Assembly: GCA_039545275.1 (NCBI GenBank) | Contig: BCHS01000008.1 | Coordinates: 310,001 to 374,000, forward strand | Length of the DNA stretch: 64,000 nucleotides | Reading direction: 5' to 3' | From: Pseudomicrostroma phylloplanum | Taxonomy: Eukaryota; Basidiomycota; Exobasidiomycetes; Microstromatales | In this document: piece after piece, positions 1-9,851 of the stretch | How positions within the stretch are numbered: position 1 is the stretch's first letter | Layout: each line of letters opens with the position of its first letter | The notes under the pieces: generated by a model | Databases searched by the model: none | What the model saw: only the letters and a program-made list of their open reading frames with translations | What the model was told of the DNA's origin: nothing | Translations under genes and position numbers: made by a program

Positions 1-109
1 CCGACACTGCTTCTCTACGGGGCCGACTGGAGAGTAAAGCGGCGGTACCAGCTCCTACTACTGCTCCTGCAGCCAGCAGGGAGATGGGAAAGAGGGGAGA
101 AGGCGCCAT
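1..109 (-). CDS. Possible N-terminus of a small membrane protein, cut by the left edge
   Basis: Reading leftward from an ATG at 107-109, 36 codons stay open to the window edge. The peptide starts MAPSPLFPISLLAAG and continues with a hydrophobic Ala/Gly/Val/Leu stretch to about residue 27, then SSRPRREAV. This looks like one membrane segment or a mitochondrial signal-anchor. It would be divergent from ATG2, with 281 bp between the two start codons. I do not recognise the family, and only about 36 residues are visible. The call rests on the hydrophobic start and the head-to-head arrangement common in this window; it could be a chance open frame. Confidence 0.4.
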   Translation of the reverse strand, partial: MAPSPLFPISLLAAGAVVGAGTAALLSSRPRREAVS

Positions 110-312
110 GATTGGACCGCAGCGACAGAGCTTGTGAGTCGAGGATATCAGGGCAGTAAGTAGGAAGTGTTGCTTTGCTTCCTTTCCGTCTTTTTTCCCT
201 TTCCGCTCCGCCTCAACGCGACGCACGGCCAAAGCGCTCGGATCCTGAGATTGGCTCCACTCGCCCCACAGCTGAGCATACGACCAATACCTCACCTCAC
301 CTCACCATCTCC

Positions 313-336
313 ATGGCGAACACCGGCGTTCGATAG
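313..336 (+). other. Short upstream ORF in the ATG2 leader
   Basis: ATG at 313 opens a seven-codon frame (MANTGVR) that ends with TAG at 334-336, 54 bp before the ATG2 start codon. The base after ATG is G, which is favourable, but position -3 is T, which is weak. If the ATG2 mRNA begins upstream of 313, ribosomes would meet this frame first. Whether the transcript includes it is unknown. Confidence 0.4.
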
Positions 337-390
337 GTGTGACGATAGCACTCGACCTCCTACGGGTCTATCCAGCTGCAGAAGGGAGCA

Positions 391-3300
391 ATGTTTGGTG
401 GCGCCTTCTCTGGTCTCTTCTCGGGCTGGGAACCTCTATCCGCATATACCAGCCTCTCTACGGGATTACAGAAGCGTCTAGCTTCATTCCTGCTCAAGCG
501 GGCCATCGGACACCTAGTCAAGGATGGCCAACTCGATCTCAACCAGATCGAGGCAGGAGTAACATCGGGGCGATTAGAGATCCGGGACATAGAGCTCGAC
601 ACAAAGGTGAGCAAGAGCGCAATTGGACAAAGCTTCGCTACAGGGGCATCCTCCACTGACCTCGCTATCTCTTCATGTCGGCTCATGCAGGCAGTCAATG
701 CTCTCCTCGGCCCTGTGCCCCTCCTGGCCACGTCCATATCTTTAGCAAACATCAGCATACAGATACCATGGTCGAATCTTATGGGAGGAGATCTCGTTGT
801 CCTTGTGCAGGGACCTTGTGCCCACCTCGTATTGGCTCCAGCCCACAGTACAGGAGGCAAGCCAACACAAGAGTCCCTGGACGTTTCCCTGGCAGAAACC
901 GTAGACGATCTACTGGAGGGAGACGATGAAGGAAGGGAGCTACAAGAATCCTTGCAAGGATCGCTCCATGAACCGATCGCAGTGCCCGGAGGAGCTCCAG
1001 CAGCGAACGACGCAGCCACCACAGCTGTCGAGCCAGAGGCAGGGTCGATGGTAGCCTCGATGGTCGAGGGATTGCTCTCTCGACTCAAAGTCGAAATTTC
1101 AGATGTACAGGTTGTCGTCAGTGACAAAGTCTTTCTACCGAAAGCCACACATGTTGAGCTCGAGGCAAATGTCAGCAGCATTAAGCTCGGCACAGAGACA
1201 AGTATCGAGCAGAAGGAAGATATGAGCAATTGGCGCCGTAAGGTGCGCAATATCTCCGTGACCGGTCTCAGCTTCTGGATCACCCGGCAAATTCTACCTC
1301 GGCAAAGATCATCGGTGTCGAGCTCAGGCACATCCTCAGAGGACTCATCTACGTCCCCCAGGTCGGCGAGCTACGAGTCGGACGATGTCATGAGGATGAG
1401 TCAGGCCGTGGACGACCTCGCTCTCAGCGTAGCCTCCGGCATTTCCAGGTACGAGGAGGCTGAGACCGGGACGGAGAGCATCTACGGAGACAGTCATGAA
1501 GAGCAGGAGGTCCAACGGACGAAGAGATTCGACAGCAATGAAGGGCAATCCGCAGACAACCTTGAGACGTCTCGCAGCAAGATGCTGGATTCTGGCGATG
1601 AGCCAATAAGAGCTCATTTCATCACCCTCAAGCATGTTCCTGCGCAGCTCGGGGTACCCGTATCCGACCATTCCATATCCGCAGGTACTGGTGCCAAGCC
1701 AGCACTGGGCGCCACACAGGCGGAGCAAAGCGCGAAAGTCCAAGATGAGTATCCAACAGAGCAGATGGAGAAGCTGAGAAGAACAGAGCACCTCTTGGAA
1801 GTCACCATCGGCTCCATAGCTTGCTTTCTCGAGGCGTCAAATATCTGCGCCCTCCTCGCTCTTGTGGAGGCTGCAAGAGCCTCTTCGAGCTTGTCTGTGC
1901 CTGGTCGAGGACGCGGAACTTCTCAGCCTTCTGCTACACCAGCCTTTTCGTCAAGCAGCTTAAGCGTAGCATCGATAGAAATGTTGTATGCGTATGAGAG
2001 CACTGCCGACCTTGAGGCAGATCATCTTGCTGCTTTTGGCGCATCCGTGCAATCTTTCTGGAGGCGACCGAGCAGAAGTCATCCTTTACTTGGCCACTTC
2101 CGACTTCATGGCGACAGGCTTCGTGTACGTCAGTCGCAAAGCAGACAGGGTACAGAAATGGATGCTACAATCCGAGATCTGCGATTGACGGAGGGCATGC
2201 GGACCGGCAAGGCTGGCGAGCTTGTCACCATGCCGATCCTCGTTTTTGATGATGAGTTGTTGCATCATTCACAGTCTGGCGCAGCTCAGCGCCTGTTCGA
2301 CTGGCGCTCTGGACTCGAGGGCGAAAGAAATCCTTATCTCAAGGGTGCTGCAAACGGAGACAACGCCTGGAAGTTGAAGCCGCTGAGGGGCCGACCTCCG
2401 TTGAGTCCGAGCCAAAGCGACAAAGGCACGACCGATACTCTGTTCGGTCCACTGTCCCTGCATGGGTTGTTCCAGAAGGAAGGATCGCATTTGGAAGTCA
2501 CTCTCCCCCCCACGCACCTCTTCGCGGATCTCTCCGTCGCGCTGAGAGCGGTACCTCTTCTCAATGCGATTGGCAGCTCTTCTGAGACTCGCTCGGGCCT
2601 CACCACGGCAGACCGAACTGATCTCGATGACTCCACGAATACACTGGGCGCCGATCAACTTCGTACGGGCGACGTGGTCACGGATGCCGGTCGACGAACA
2701 ATGGTGTTCTCTCTACACTCCAATCTCGTCAGGCTAGAGGTGCGGGTACCCGACTGGAAAGCTGCAGAGCCATCTCTTCTACGCTCTGGCATACTCGCGA
2801 TTGATGTGGCTGAGCTTTCGCTATCAACAGCTGGACGAACTCCCGCCGAAGAGCCTGATCTGCAGCGGCCGCGCGTACGCTATGCTGAGGGCACAGCACG
2901 CGCTGGTAGTGGAGGCTCTGAGCAGCAGCTGGCAGAGCTCAGCTTTCGATCCCTCTCTACTCACTTCCAGTCAGTGAAAGCTACCGACGCCGAAAGGCTT
3001 GCAGTGCTCACCCACTTGACAGATGACGAAGGCTCAACTGAGGACGGAACCGACCAGCATCCCTGCTTTCCTTGTGTGAGGATTAGTCAGCAGTATGACA
3101 CACCGGGAGGCAAGGTGAGATCTACTGCGAGGTGCAACTTTCCCCTCCTGGAGGTGTTCCTGTCCAAGCCGACATTGGACGGCATTCAGTTCCTTGCTGA
3201 TGACTTTGCCACCTGGTCGAGCGAACTATCGCATATGAGAAGCAGCTCACACATCGAACAAGATGGGCTCAAGATATTGGGCAGTCGCTTCTTTCGCAAT

Positions 3301-6300
3301 TCCCACTCAGGTCTGTCCTCCGATGTCATGGACTCGACAGCTACGTTACAGCAAGTGGATGAGCCAAAGAGCCCTGCGATATTCATCCTCGAGCTGTCAG
3401 AGCTCAGAGGAAAAGCTGTTGTGCCCCGTATGGGACACGTGGGCGGAGGTGTTCGCGAGTTGACAATCGCTGGAAGGGAGCTGAGAGCTCATTTCGATCC
3501 TTTGCACGACAAGAACACCACCAGTCTTGTGGTTTCAATTGTGGCTCTTACAGTGAGCCACAATAACAGAGATCAAGGAACGTCGAAGCCGCTCTTCGCA
3601 CCAACGTTGCAGCAATCCCTGACGCGAGGTGTCTTGCCCATGGTGTCCTTGACGATGCTCTTTTATGCCGACTCCGAGACTTCGTATAGGGAGAGCAGGA
3701 TAGAGCCCCTTTTGCGGGACTTTACTGTCACACTTGATGAGGATTCGAGTCTTTTCGGTGACATTGCGGCTTTCGCAAAGTCCCCTGCAGGCACGTTCGA
3801 AAATGTCGAGCCAAATGAGCTCACTCGACTGCAAGTCAAAGTCATTGGCGGCTCTGTCCTACTGGCACCAAGCACAATCACAGAACGCGTTGCGGTCCTC
3901 TTGGGTGACCTCAGTGTGCGGAGTAGAGTAGTAGGTGGGGCTCCTCGGACATCCCTCCTTGTAGATTTGGATGATTCGTCTGTATTCCTGGTCGACAAGC
4001 CGTGGGATACTGTATCGGATCGAAGACATCGAGTCAAGACGCCCGGTGATCACTGGTCATCACTGGGCTTCGTCAGTGTCCTCGATCTCTCAGAGCTGAA
4101 GAGCACTATCACGACCAGCAAGTTGACCCTTCCCGACGTCGACGTGAAGATTTCGAGGGCCAAAGCTCAGATCAATGCGTGCGCTGATACTTTGAAGGCA
4201 TTGATTGCACTAATATCCTCTTTTTCGGCACCTTCGGCCGATGCCGACGACCTCGGAGGCAGTACTGAGCTGCGAAGCGACAAAGGGAGCAATGCTAGCG
4301 TATCGGGGTCCTTCTCCCATGACATAATGGCTGGGATCGACGAAAACGCTTTCCGTGTCGACGCGGAAGGCATGACATCGATACCTGACCTACTGGAGGA
4401 TGACATTCCGACACGGCCTGAATACTATGGCGCTGAGCGTATGAGTCAGCCACAAGACTACGCGGAGACGCCTCTCACTGAGGAAGATTTCTTCGGTAGC
4501 GAGTCCATAGCTTCGGTAGTGGATCCTATATGCAAGGAGACCAAGACGGAAGCAGATTCCGCAGCTGTCGTCTTGGACTCGGAGGTCGTCACGGTAAGAC
4601 TCCTGGACGAGAGCGGATTACGTCCAGTGCAAGGCCATTTCAGTAAGCCAGATCTCGCGCCCAAGAAGCGCAGTATTACAGACGCCTTTGCGTCCTCCTT
4701 TCGCCTTCGGATCGATGACTTGGATCTTTCGATGCACCTGTTCGCTGGCTATGACTGGGCAGCCACAAGGGCAGAGATCGAGGCAGAGATCAAGCGCGTG
4801 CGTCGACGGCTGCAAAAGATCAAGCAGCTGCTCGACGAAGGGCAAAGAGCGGATGATAGCGTTGAAGACGCCATACAAGATCTCGCGGAATCAATGCACA
4901 TCGCATTTGATTCTAATACCGATGCTGCAGCCGCTCTGAACATGCTGGACGACGAGACCGGGCCTCAGTCAGAGACCGCTTCGTCTGCCAGCACCTGGCA
5001 GCCGCTGCCGCGAAGCCAGGGCAGACAGACCATGCAGGGACACTCTCATCAGGGACGAAGAAGGAGCAAGCTTGAGCGGTCCCACGCTTCCTTGCTGGAA
5101 TTCGTCTTCAAGGGCATCAGCGTTGACTACGACCAGATGATCCCTTCGGCCTCTCTAGCTTCTCATCTAAATGTACAAGTCACGGATGTGCAGATCCTCG
5201 ATCACATCAAGTCTTCCAGCTGGCATGCGTTCCTGACACGGATGACAGAGAAAGGTGTCAGGTTCAGGACGGGTGACGAAGCGAAGATGGTCCGGGTACA
5301 ACTGCTCAATATCAAATCAACCAGTCATGAGCAGGGGGAGTTTCGAGTCAGAGCGAAGCTATCCCCTCTTCGATTGCATATCGACCAGGATGCCCTCGAA
5401 TTTCTGCAAAAGTTCTTCGCCTTCAAGCGTCCCAGCGAAGTCCTGGAGGCGCAAAGTGCGCCGAGCTCTGCAGAAGCAGCACCAGCTTCAGGCCCATTTA
5501 TACAGTACGCCGAGATCCACTCCATCAGGCTCAAGGCAGACTACAAGCCTAAGCGCGTCAATTATGGCCTGCTTCGCCAGGGAAAAGCGATGGAGCTGAT
5601 GAACTTCTTCCACTTCGATGGCGCCGAGACTACCCTGCGCCACGTCACCCTACGAGGCATCACCGGGTGGCCCAAGCTCTTCGACACGCTCAACGACATC
5701 TGGACTCCAGACGTCAAGACCTACCAGATTGCCGACGTCCTGGCCGGCATCGCCCCCGTGAGGAGTCTGGTCAATGTCGGTTCTGGCGTGGCGGACATGA
5801 TCTTGATTCCCATCGAGCAAGTGCAAAAGGACGGCCGCCTTGGTCTGGGACTGAAGAAGGGCGCTGGAAGATTTGCAAAAGTGACGGCGTTGGAAGTCTT
5901 GAAGCTGGGGGCAAGACTAGCCACGGGCACGCAAGGTCTGTTAGAGAAGGCAGAGCAGGCTTTGGGGGCGGAGTCGAGCGGAGCCGGCGGCGGCATCGGT
6001 AGCTCCTCGCAGCGCAAAGTCGCTCCCGTCCGACGTGCCTATGCCGACGAAGACCCCGACTTCGACTCGGCTTCCGAAGACGGCCGGCCCTGGTCTATGC
6101 CTGCAGGCGCAGGTGGCGCAGGTGCCGCTGCGGTGAACAGCATCCCTCTCATCGACGACGAAGAGTACGGCGCGCTGATCAGCAAATTCGCCGACCAGCC
6201 CTCGGACGTTCGCGAAGCCCTCTCGCAGGCCTACCGCTCCCTGCGTACCGGCGCAAACGCCGCCGCACAGACGATTCTCGCCGTCCCCATGGAAGTCTAC

Positions 6301-6567
6301 GAGGCTGGCTCTGGCTCTGGCGGCGCTGGCGGTGGCGGTGGTGGCGGTGGGCCGGGAGCGGCAGGGAGGACAGTGGTCAAGGCTGTGCCCATTGCGGTGG
6401 TGCAGGGGGCCAAGGGCGCAAGCGAGGCGGTTAGCCGGACGCTCATGGGCTTGAGGGGAGTGCTGGAGCCTGGAGGCGGAGAGGACAGGGAGAAGTATAA
6501 GAGACAGAGCCAGGCGATGGGTCAGCAGGGAGGCTCGAGCCAGCAGGGGTCGCAGAGGAGGGGGTGA
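391..6567 (+). CDS. ATG2: Autophagy-related protein 2 (bridge-like lipid transfer protein)
   Basis: CDS is join(391..606,691..6567), 2030 residues. ATG2 is a rod-shaped lipid-transfer protein linking the ER to the growing phagophore, working with ATG9 and ATG18. The N-terminus is a chorein-type domain with the family pattern KRAIGHLVKDGQLDLNQIE (residues about 31-50), then LEIRDIELDTK joined by splicing to AVNALL. The conserved C-terminal block begins GITGWPKLFDTLNDIW (about residue 1728) and continues through IAPVRSLVNVGSGV and GLGLKKGAGRFAKVT. The length fits the family (roughly 1600-2300). The last 200 residues are Gly/Ala/Ser-rich, including a run of eight Gly, and probably disordered. 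The start was chosen because the chorein domain begins directly after it. Reading straight through the intron would add 28 foreign residues inside the chorein domain. Confidence 0.95.
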   Translation: MFGGAFSGLFSGWEPLSAYTSLSTGLQKRLASFLLKRAIGHLVKDGQLDLNQIEAGVTSGRLEIRDIELDTKVSKSAIGQSFATGASSTDLAISSCRLMQAVNALLGPVPLLATSISLANISIQIPWSNLMGGDLVVLVQGPCAHLVLAPAHSTGGKPTQESLDVSLAETVDDLLEGDDEGRELQESLQGSLHEPIAVPGGAPAANDAATTAVEPEAGSMVASMVEGLLSRLKVEISDVQVVVSDKVFLPKATHVELEANVSSIKLGTETSIEQKEDMSNWRRKVRNISVTGLSFWITRQILPRQRSSVSSSGTSSEDSSTSPRSASYESDDVMRMSQAVDDLALSVASGISRYEEAETGTESIYGDSHEEQEVQRTKRFDSNEGQSADNLETSRSKMLDSGDEPIRAHFITLKHVPAQLGVPVSDHSISAGTGAKPALGATQAEQSAKVQDEYPTEQMEKLRRTEHLLEVTIGSIACFLEASNICALLALVEAARASSSLSVPGRGRGTSQPSATPAFSSSSLSVASIEMLYAYESTADLEADHLAAFGASVQSFWRRPSRSHPLLGHFRLHGDRLRVRQSQSRQGTEMDATIRDLRLTEGMRTGKAGELVTMPILVFDDELLHHSQSGAAQRLFDWRSGLEGERNPYLKGAANGDNAWKLKPLRGRPPLSPSQSDKGTTDTLFGPLSLHGLFQKEGSHLEVTLPPTHLFADLSVALRAVPLLNAIGSSSETRSGLTTADRTDLDDSTNTLGADQLRTGDVVTDAGRRTMVFSLHSNLVRLEVRVPDWKAAEPSLLRSGILAIDVAELSLSTAGRTPAEEPDLQRPRVRYAEGTARAGSGGSEQQLAELSFRSLSTHFQSVKATDAERLAVLTHLTDDEGSTEDGTDQHPCFPCVRISQQYDTPGGKVRSTARCNFPLLEVFLSKPTLDGIQFLADDFATWSSELSHMRSSSHIEQDGLKILGSRFFRNSHSGLSSDVMDSTATLQQVDEPKSPAIFILELSELRGKAVVPRMGHVGGGVRELTIAGRELRAHFDPLHDKNTTSLVVSIVALTVSHNNRDQGTSKPLFAPTLQQSLTRGVLPMVSLTMLFYADSETSYRESRIEPLLRDFTVTLDEDSSLFGDIAAFAKSPAGTFENVEPNELTRLQVKVIGGSVLLAPSTITERVAVLLGDLSVRSRVVGGAPRTSLLVDLDDSSVFLVDKPWDTVSDRRHRVKTPGDHWSSLGFVSVLDLSELKSTITTSKLTLPDVDVKISRAKAQINACADTLKALIALISSFSAPSADADDLGGSTELRSDKGSNASVSGSFSHDIMAGIDENAFRVDAEGMTSIPDLLEDDIPTRPEYYGAERMSQPQDYAETPLTEEDFFGSESIASVVDPICKETKTEADSAAVVLDSEVVTVRLLDESGLRPVQGHFSKPDLAPKKRSITDAFASSFRLRIDDLDLSMHLFAGYDWAATRAEIEAEIKRVRRRLQKIKQLLDEGQRADDSVEDAIQDLAESMHIAFDSNTDAAAALNMLDDETGPQSETASSASTWQPLPRSQGRQTMQGHSHQGRRRSKLERSHASLLEFVFKGISVDYDQMIPSASLASHLNVQVTDVQILDHIKSSSWHAFLTRMTEKGVRFRTGDEAKMVRVQLLNIKSTSHEQGEFRVRAKLSPLRLHIDQDALEFLQKFFAFKRPSEVLEAQSAPSSAEAAPASGPFIQYAEIHSIRLKADYKPKRVNYGLLRQGKAMELMNFFHFDGAETTLRHVTLRGITGWPKLFDTLNDIWTPDVKTYQIADVLAGIAPVRSLVNVGSGVADMILIPIEQVQKDGRLGLGLKKGAGRFAKVTALEVLKLGARLATGTQGLLEKAEQALGAESSGAGGGIGSSSQRKVAPVRRAYADEDPDFDSASEDGRPWSMPAGAGGAGAAAVNSIPLIDDEEYGALISKFADQPSDVREALSQAYRSLRTGANAAAQTILAVPMEVYEAGSGSGGAGGGGGGGGPGAAGRTVVKAVPIAVVQGAKGASEAVSRTLMGLRGVLEPGGGEDREKYKRQSQAMGQQGGSSQQGSQRRG
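607..690 (+). other. In-frame, stop-free intron in ATG2
   Basis: GTGAGC donor directly after ACAAAG, CACTGACCTC branch-like site near 655-664, and CATGCAG acceptor at 684-690. Length is 84 bp, a multiple of three with no stop codon, so the frame stays open through it. Removing it joins IELDTK to AVNALL, which restores the usual ATG2 pattern (IELD followed by A/I-N-A-L-L). The inserted 28 residues match nothing expected in the chorein domain. Confidence 0.85.
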
Positions 6568-6769
6568 GGAGGCGTGGTATGAATAGTCCGAAGCGGTGGA
6601 GTAGAGCAGAGCAGAGCGGAGAGTGGGGGTCTGTGAAGCACGTGTACTTTTATCTTATCATCACGACCGTTGCACTTTTCCTTTTCCTGTCAGTCTACAC
6701 ATCTGCTGGTGAGGCAGTGAAATGGCATGACATCATGAACTTATTAGTGCAGCATGGCGGCCCTCGTCG

Positions 6770-9420
6770 CTAAGGACCAAAGGCTCCTCCTATACCGCCC
6801 GACCGCCTGCCATAGACATCATTGCTACCATTGCTGCCTCCGCCGCCTGCACTGCCAGCTCCTCCCCCTCCCCCTCCTCCTCCCCCGCTGCCACTAAAAC
6901 CCGAGACGCTATTTGGCCGCCTAGGTGTGGCTCTCCCTCCCGCGGCCCCGCCACTGCCTACAGTGCCAGAGATGCTCGACGAGCCTCCCAGAGGCGTTGC
7001 GCTCCTGCTGCTTCCACCGCCACTGCCCATTCCCATGCCCATCCCCAGGCCGCGAACCTCATCATCGCCATCCTCGGAGTAGGCCGACGAGACGGGGAAG
7101 ATGTCTGCGTCTGGCTCGCGCGAGAGGGCTTCGGCCTCCCACAGGGCCGCCTCGTCATTTGCTCCGCCTGGGAAACCCGCAGAAGAAGAGGAAGACGCGC
7201 CTCCCTGCTGGAGGATATTGCTCGAGGAGCCCGTAGGCGAGGTGTGCGAGCTGGGCAAGGCGCTCCCGCTGCCACCGCCGGCGCCACCGCTGTGAGAGCG
7301 CGAGGCGGCTCGGAGCGACTTGCGTTCCTCGTGCTTGCGCGAGGCGACTGCGTTGGAGAAGTAAGGCTTGAGGTACCGGTCGTCGATCTTCTGGAACCAC
7401 TGACCGTCGCGCATGATCAGCGCACCTCGCTCAAGGAGGGCCCGCGCTCCGCCTGCGGCACGACTGCTCCCTGTAAAGGCTTCGGGGAAGCCGTCTGGGC
7501 CGATTGTGAAGCCCCCGCTGCTGCCGCCGCCGCTGCCGTTGGCGCCGTCCCTGGTCGAAGCGGAAGGGAGGACATCGCTTTCGTCTTGGGACGATTCGTC
7601 GTCTTCGTACGAGTAGCGAGGGCTCTCGTTGCCTCGTCCGACAGAAGCAGAGCTGCCCTTGGGAATGAACACTTCGTCGTCTCTATACGATCCCGCTGCG
7701 TACCTCGAGGCTCCGGCGCTTGCTCCCCTCTTGCGACCCGAATAGCCTCTACGATTGCGCACGTTGCCCATCCCGACGTGAGCTCCACCAGGTCTGCTAG
7801 CATCCACGTCTTCGTCTGAAGAGTCTCCCTCGTCATCCTGCACTCCGGTCCTGATGCCGAGAATGTCCAGCATTTGAGAAGTGGTGCCGCCAAAGGCGAT
7901 CAAGGTCAGGACAATCGTCACCAGCACGGTAGTCTGCAGCGCCAGGGCATTATTTCCTTCGATGCCTGCACTGAGTGCAAAGCCCACGGCTCCCCGCAGG
8001 CCAGCCCAGAAGAGCATGATCTGGTACTCCCTAGAGAGCTGATCTTCGTTGCCCGCCCGTGGGATGCCTCCACCACCGGTCCTCTGAGCTACACGCCTGC
8101 CTCGTACGCGCCTGAACAAGTTGATCAGGTGGGCAATCGGGAAGACGGCCACGTAGCGGGAGAAGATGACCGCTGCGACCGTCACTACGATGAAGAGAGG
8201 CTTGAAGACCAGATTCTCCTGTGTGAAGAGCGAAAGACCGAGGTAGATGAAGATGAAATTCTCCGAAAGCTAAACGGAAGCATGGCGGGACAGGGACATC
8301 AGCTTTTGAGATGACAATTCGAGCGATTATCGGACTACGCTTGGACTTGCATACTCACACTTGCCAAAGTCTGGAAGATATACCTCGTTGCCCTCTGTGT
8401 CCTCCTCGACATGTTATGGTAAGCATAATGCTTGAGCGTGATACCGCAGAAGAGCAGACTGACGATTCCGCTCATGGTCACCGCGTTGCTGAAGAAGTAG
8501 CTCGTGTATGCAATGAGAGCGACTAGACAGCTCTCTAGCTGAGTGTACATGCTCAGCCTGCTATGCTTGAGCATCAGTGAGCATCCCAGTCCAAAGCACA
8601 CTCCAAGGGCCATCGAGACGCCGAATACGACTAAGAAGAGACCGATTCCATTGAAGAGAGAGTAGATGGAGATGTTCTGTCCTCGGAAGGTGGAGAGGGT
8701 GTCGAACATGACGATGGAGACTGCATCGTTCAGAAGGGACTCTCCAAAGATGATACTGTACAGGGTCGGGTCAACTTTCTTGCTGTTGAAGATAGCCAGG
8801 ATGGTGACTGGATCCGTTGCGCTCAGAGTCGAGCCAAAGATGAGGCAGTCCAGGATGGACAGTGAGATAGTGAAATCTGCCAAGGACCAGAGGTAGACTA
8901 GGACTCCAATGACAATCGCGCTGATGAAAGTCCCAGCAAAGGCAAATACGAGGATTGTGCCAAAGTTGCGGAAGAAGTTCTCCTGCCTCAGGTCGTAGCC
9001 GCTGGCGAGGATAATTGGCGGCAGGAGGACATTGAGCATGATAGTATTGCTGAAGCTGAGCATCTGCTGCACCTGCTCGCCGGGCCCGATGCGCAGGATT
9101 GCTCCTACCAGCATGCCGGCAAAGAGACCGACGATGGTCTCATGAATAGCGGTGATCTTCTTGACTCTGAGGTAGTAGCTGGCAAAGAAGGAGAAGATGA
9201 GGAGGAAGAGGACCAGGAAGAGAGCCAGGGAGGAGTCCCTCTCCTGTTCCTCTGCTGGGGAAGGAGGCGCAGGAGAAGGTGATGCGCTTGGCGAAGTCGA
9301 TTTTGAAGATGATGTGGTCGATTCTGCTGCGAGTGCTGAGGTGAAGAAGGCGAGAGAAGCGAGGAGGATGGTGAGGGGAGAGGTCGCCCTCGAGGCCGTA
9401 GCTCGTGCTGAGCCTGCCAT
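6770..9420 (-). CDS. NHX1: Endosomal/vacuolar Na+(K+)/H+ exchanger, NHX1/NHE6 type
   Basis: CDS is complement(join(6770..8269,8359..9420)), 853 residues, one 89-bp intron with a GTGAGT donor. Members exchange Na+ or K+ for H+ across late-endosome or prevacuolar membranes and set lumenal pH and vesicle traffic. The N-terminus is signal-like (hydrophobic run ending SALAAES), then about 12 membrane segments. Family blocks are visible: LLPPIILASGYDL, FGSTLSATDPVTILAIF, FGESLLNDAVSIVMFD, and across the splice LAS/LSENFIFIYLGLSLF. The intron is placed by that last block. From about residue 440 the tail is Ser/Gly-rich with acidic patches and Gly runs, longer than in budding yeast Nhx1 and probably cytosolic. 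Lies downstream of MON1 on the same strand. Confidence 0.93.
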
Positions 9421-9851
9421 CTGGAAAGGTACGGGCAGGGATCGTGGCAGACGGAGCGACTTGCAGGGATCCTTCAGAGAGACGAGTTGCCTCTATGCAG
9501 GGCACGACGATGCTCTCAGCCGCAGCGGATCGTGAGTAGTGACCGTGAAGAGCAACAGAGGTGAGGAGTAGTGGTGTTGCAAGATGGCAGTACCGAAGGA
9601 CGAAGAGGAGCCATGGCGCATCGCTGCATCTCGCACTTCACCCGCACCCAACCGCGATCGAGCCACCTCACTTTGCTCGGCCAGGCGCGCAGCGACACAC
9701 ACGCCAAATGTACCAGACACGTTGGCAGGGATACACAAGATGCGGTATTGAGGACAATTGATCTGACGTCCTCTACCTCGATCTCTCCGTACACTGTCTC
9801 ACCACACCCTCCTCAACTCCTCTTTGGCCCAGCGCCGCGCCGCCGCTGCCT
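9421..9851. other. Spacer between MON1 stop and NHX1 start
   Basis: Both flanking genes are on the minus strand, so this holds the MON1 3' end and the NHX1 promoter and leader. Small open frames here show no family resemblance. I see no RNA gene or repeat. Confidence 0.6.

Noticed and set aside
360..1331. Minus-strand 323-residue open frame
   Set aside because: Antisense shadow of ATG2, low-complexity Ser/Thr-rich, no motif.
7244..7819. Plus-strand 191-residue open frame
   Set aside because: Opposite the Gly/Ser-rich tail of the NHX exchanger; no support of its own.
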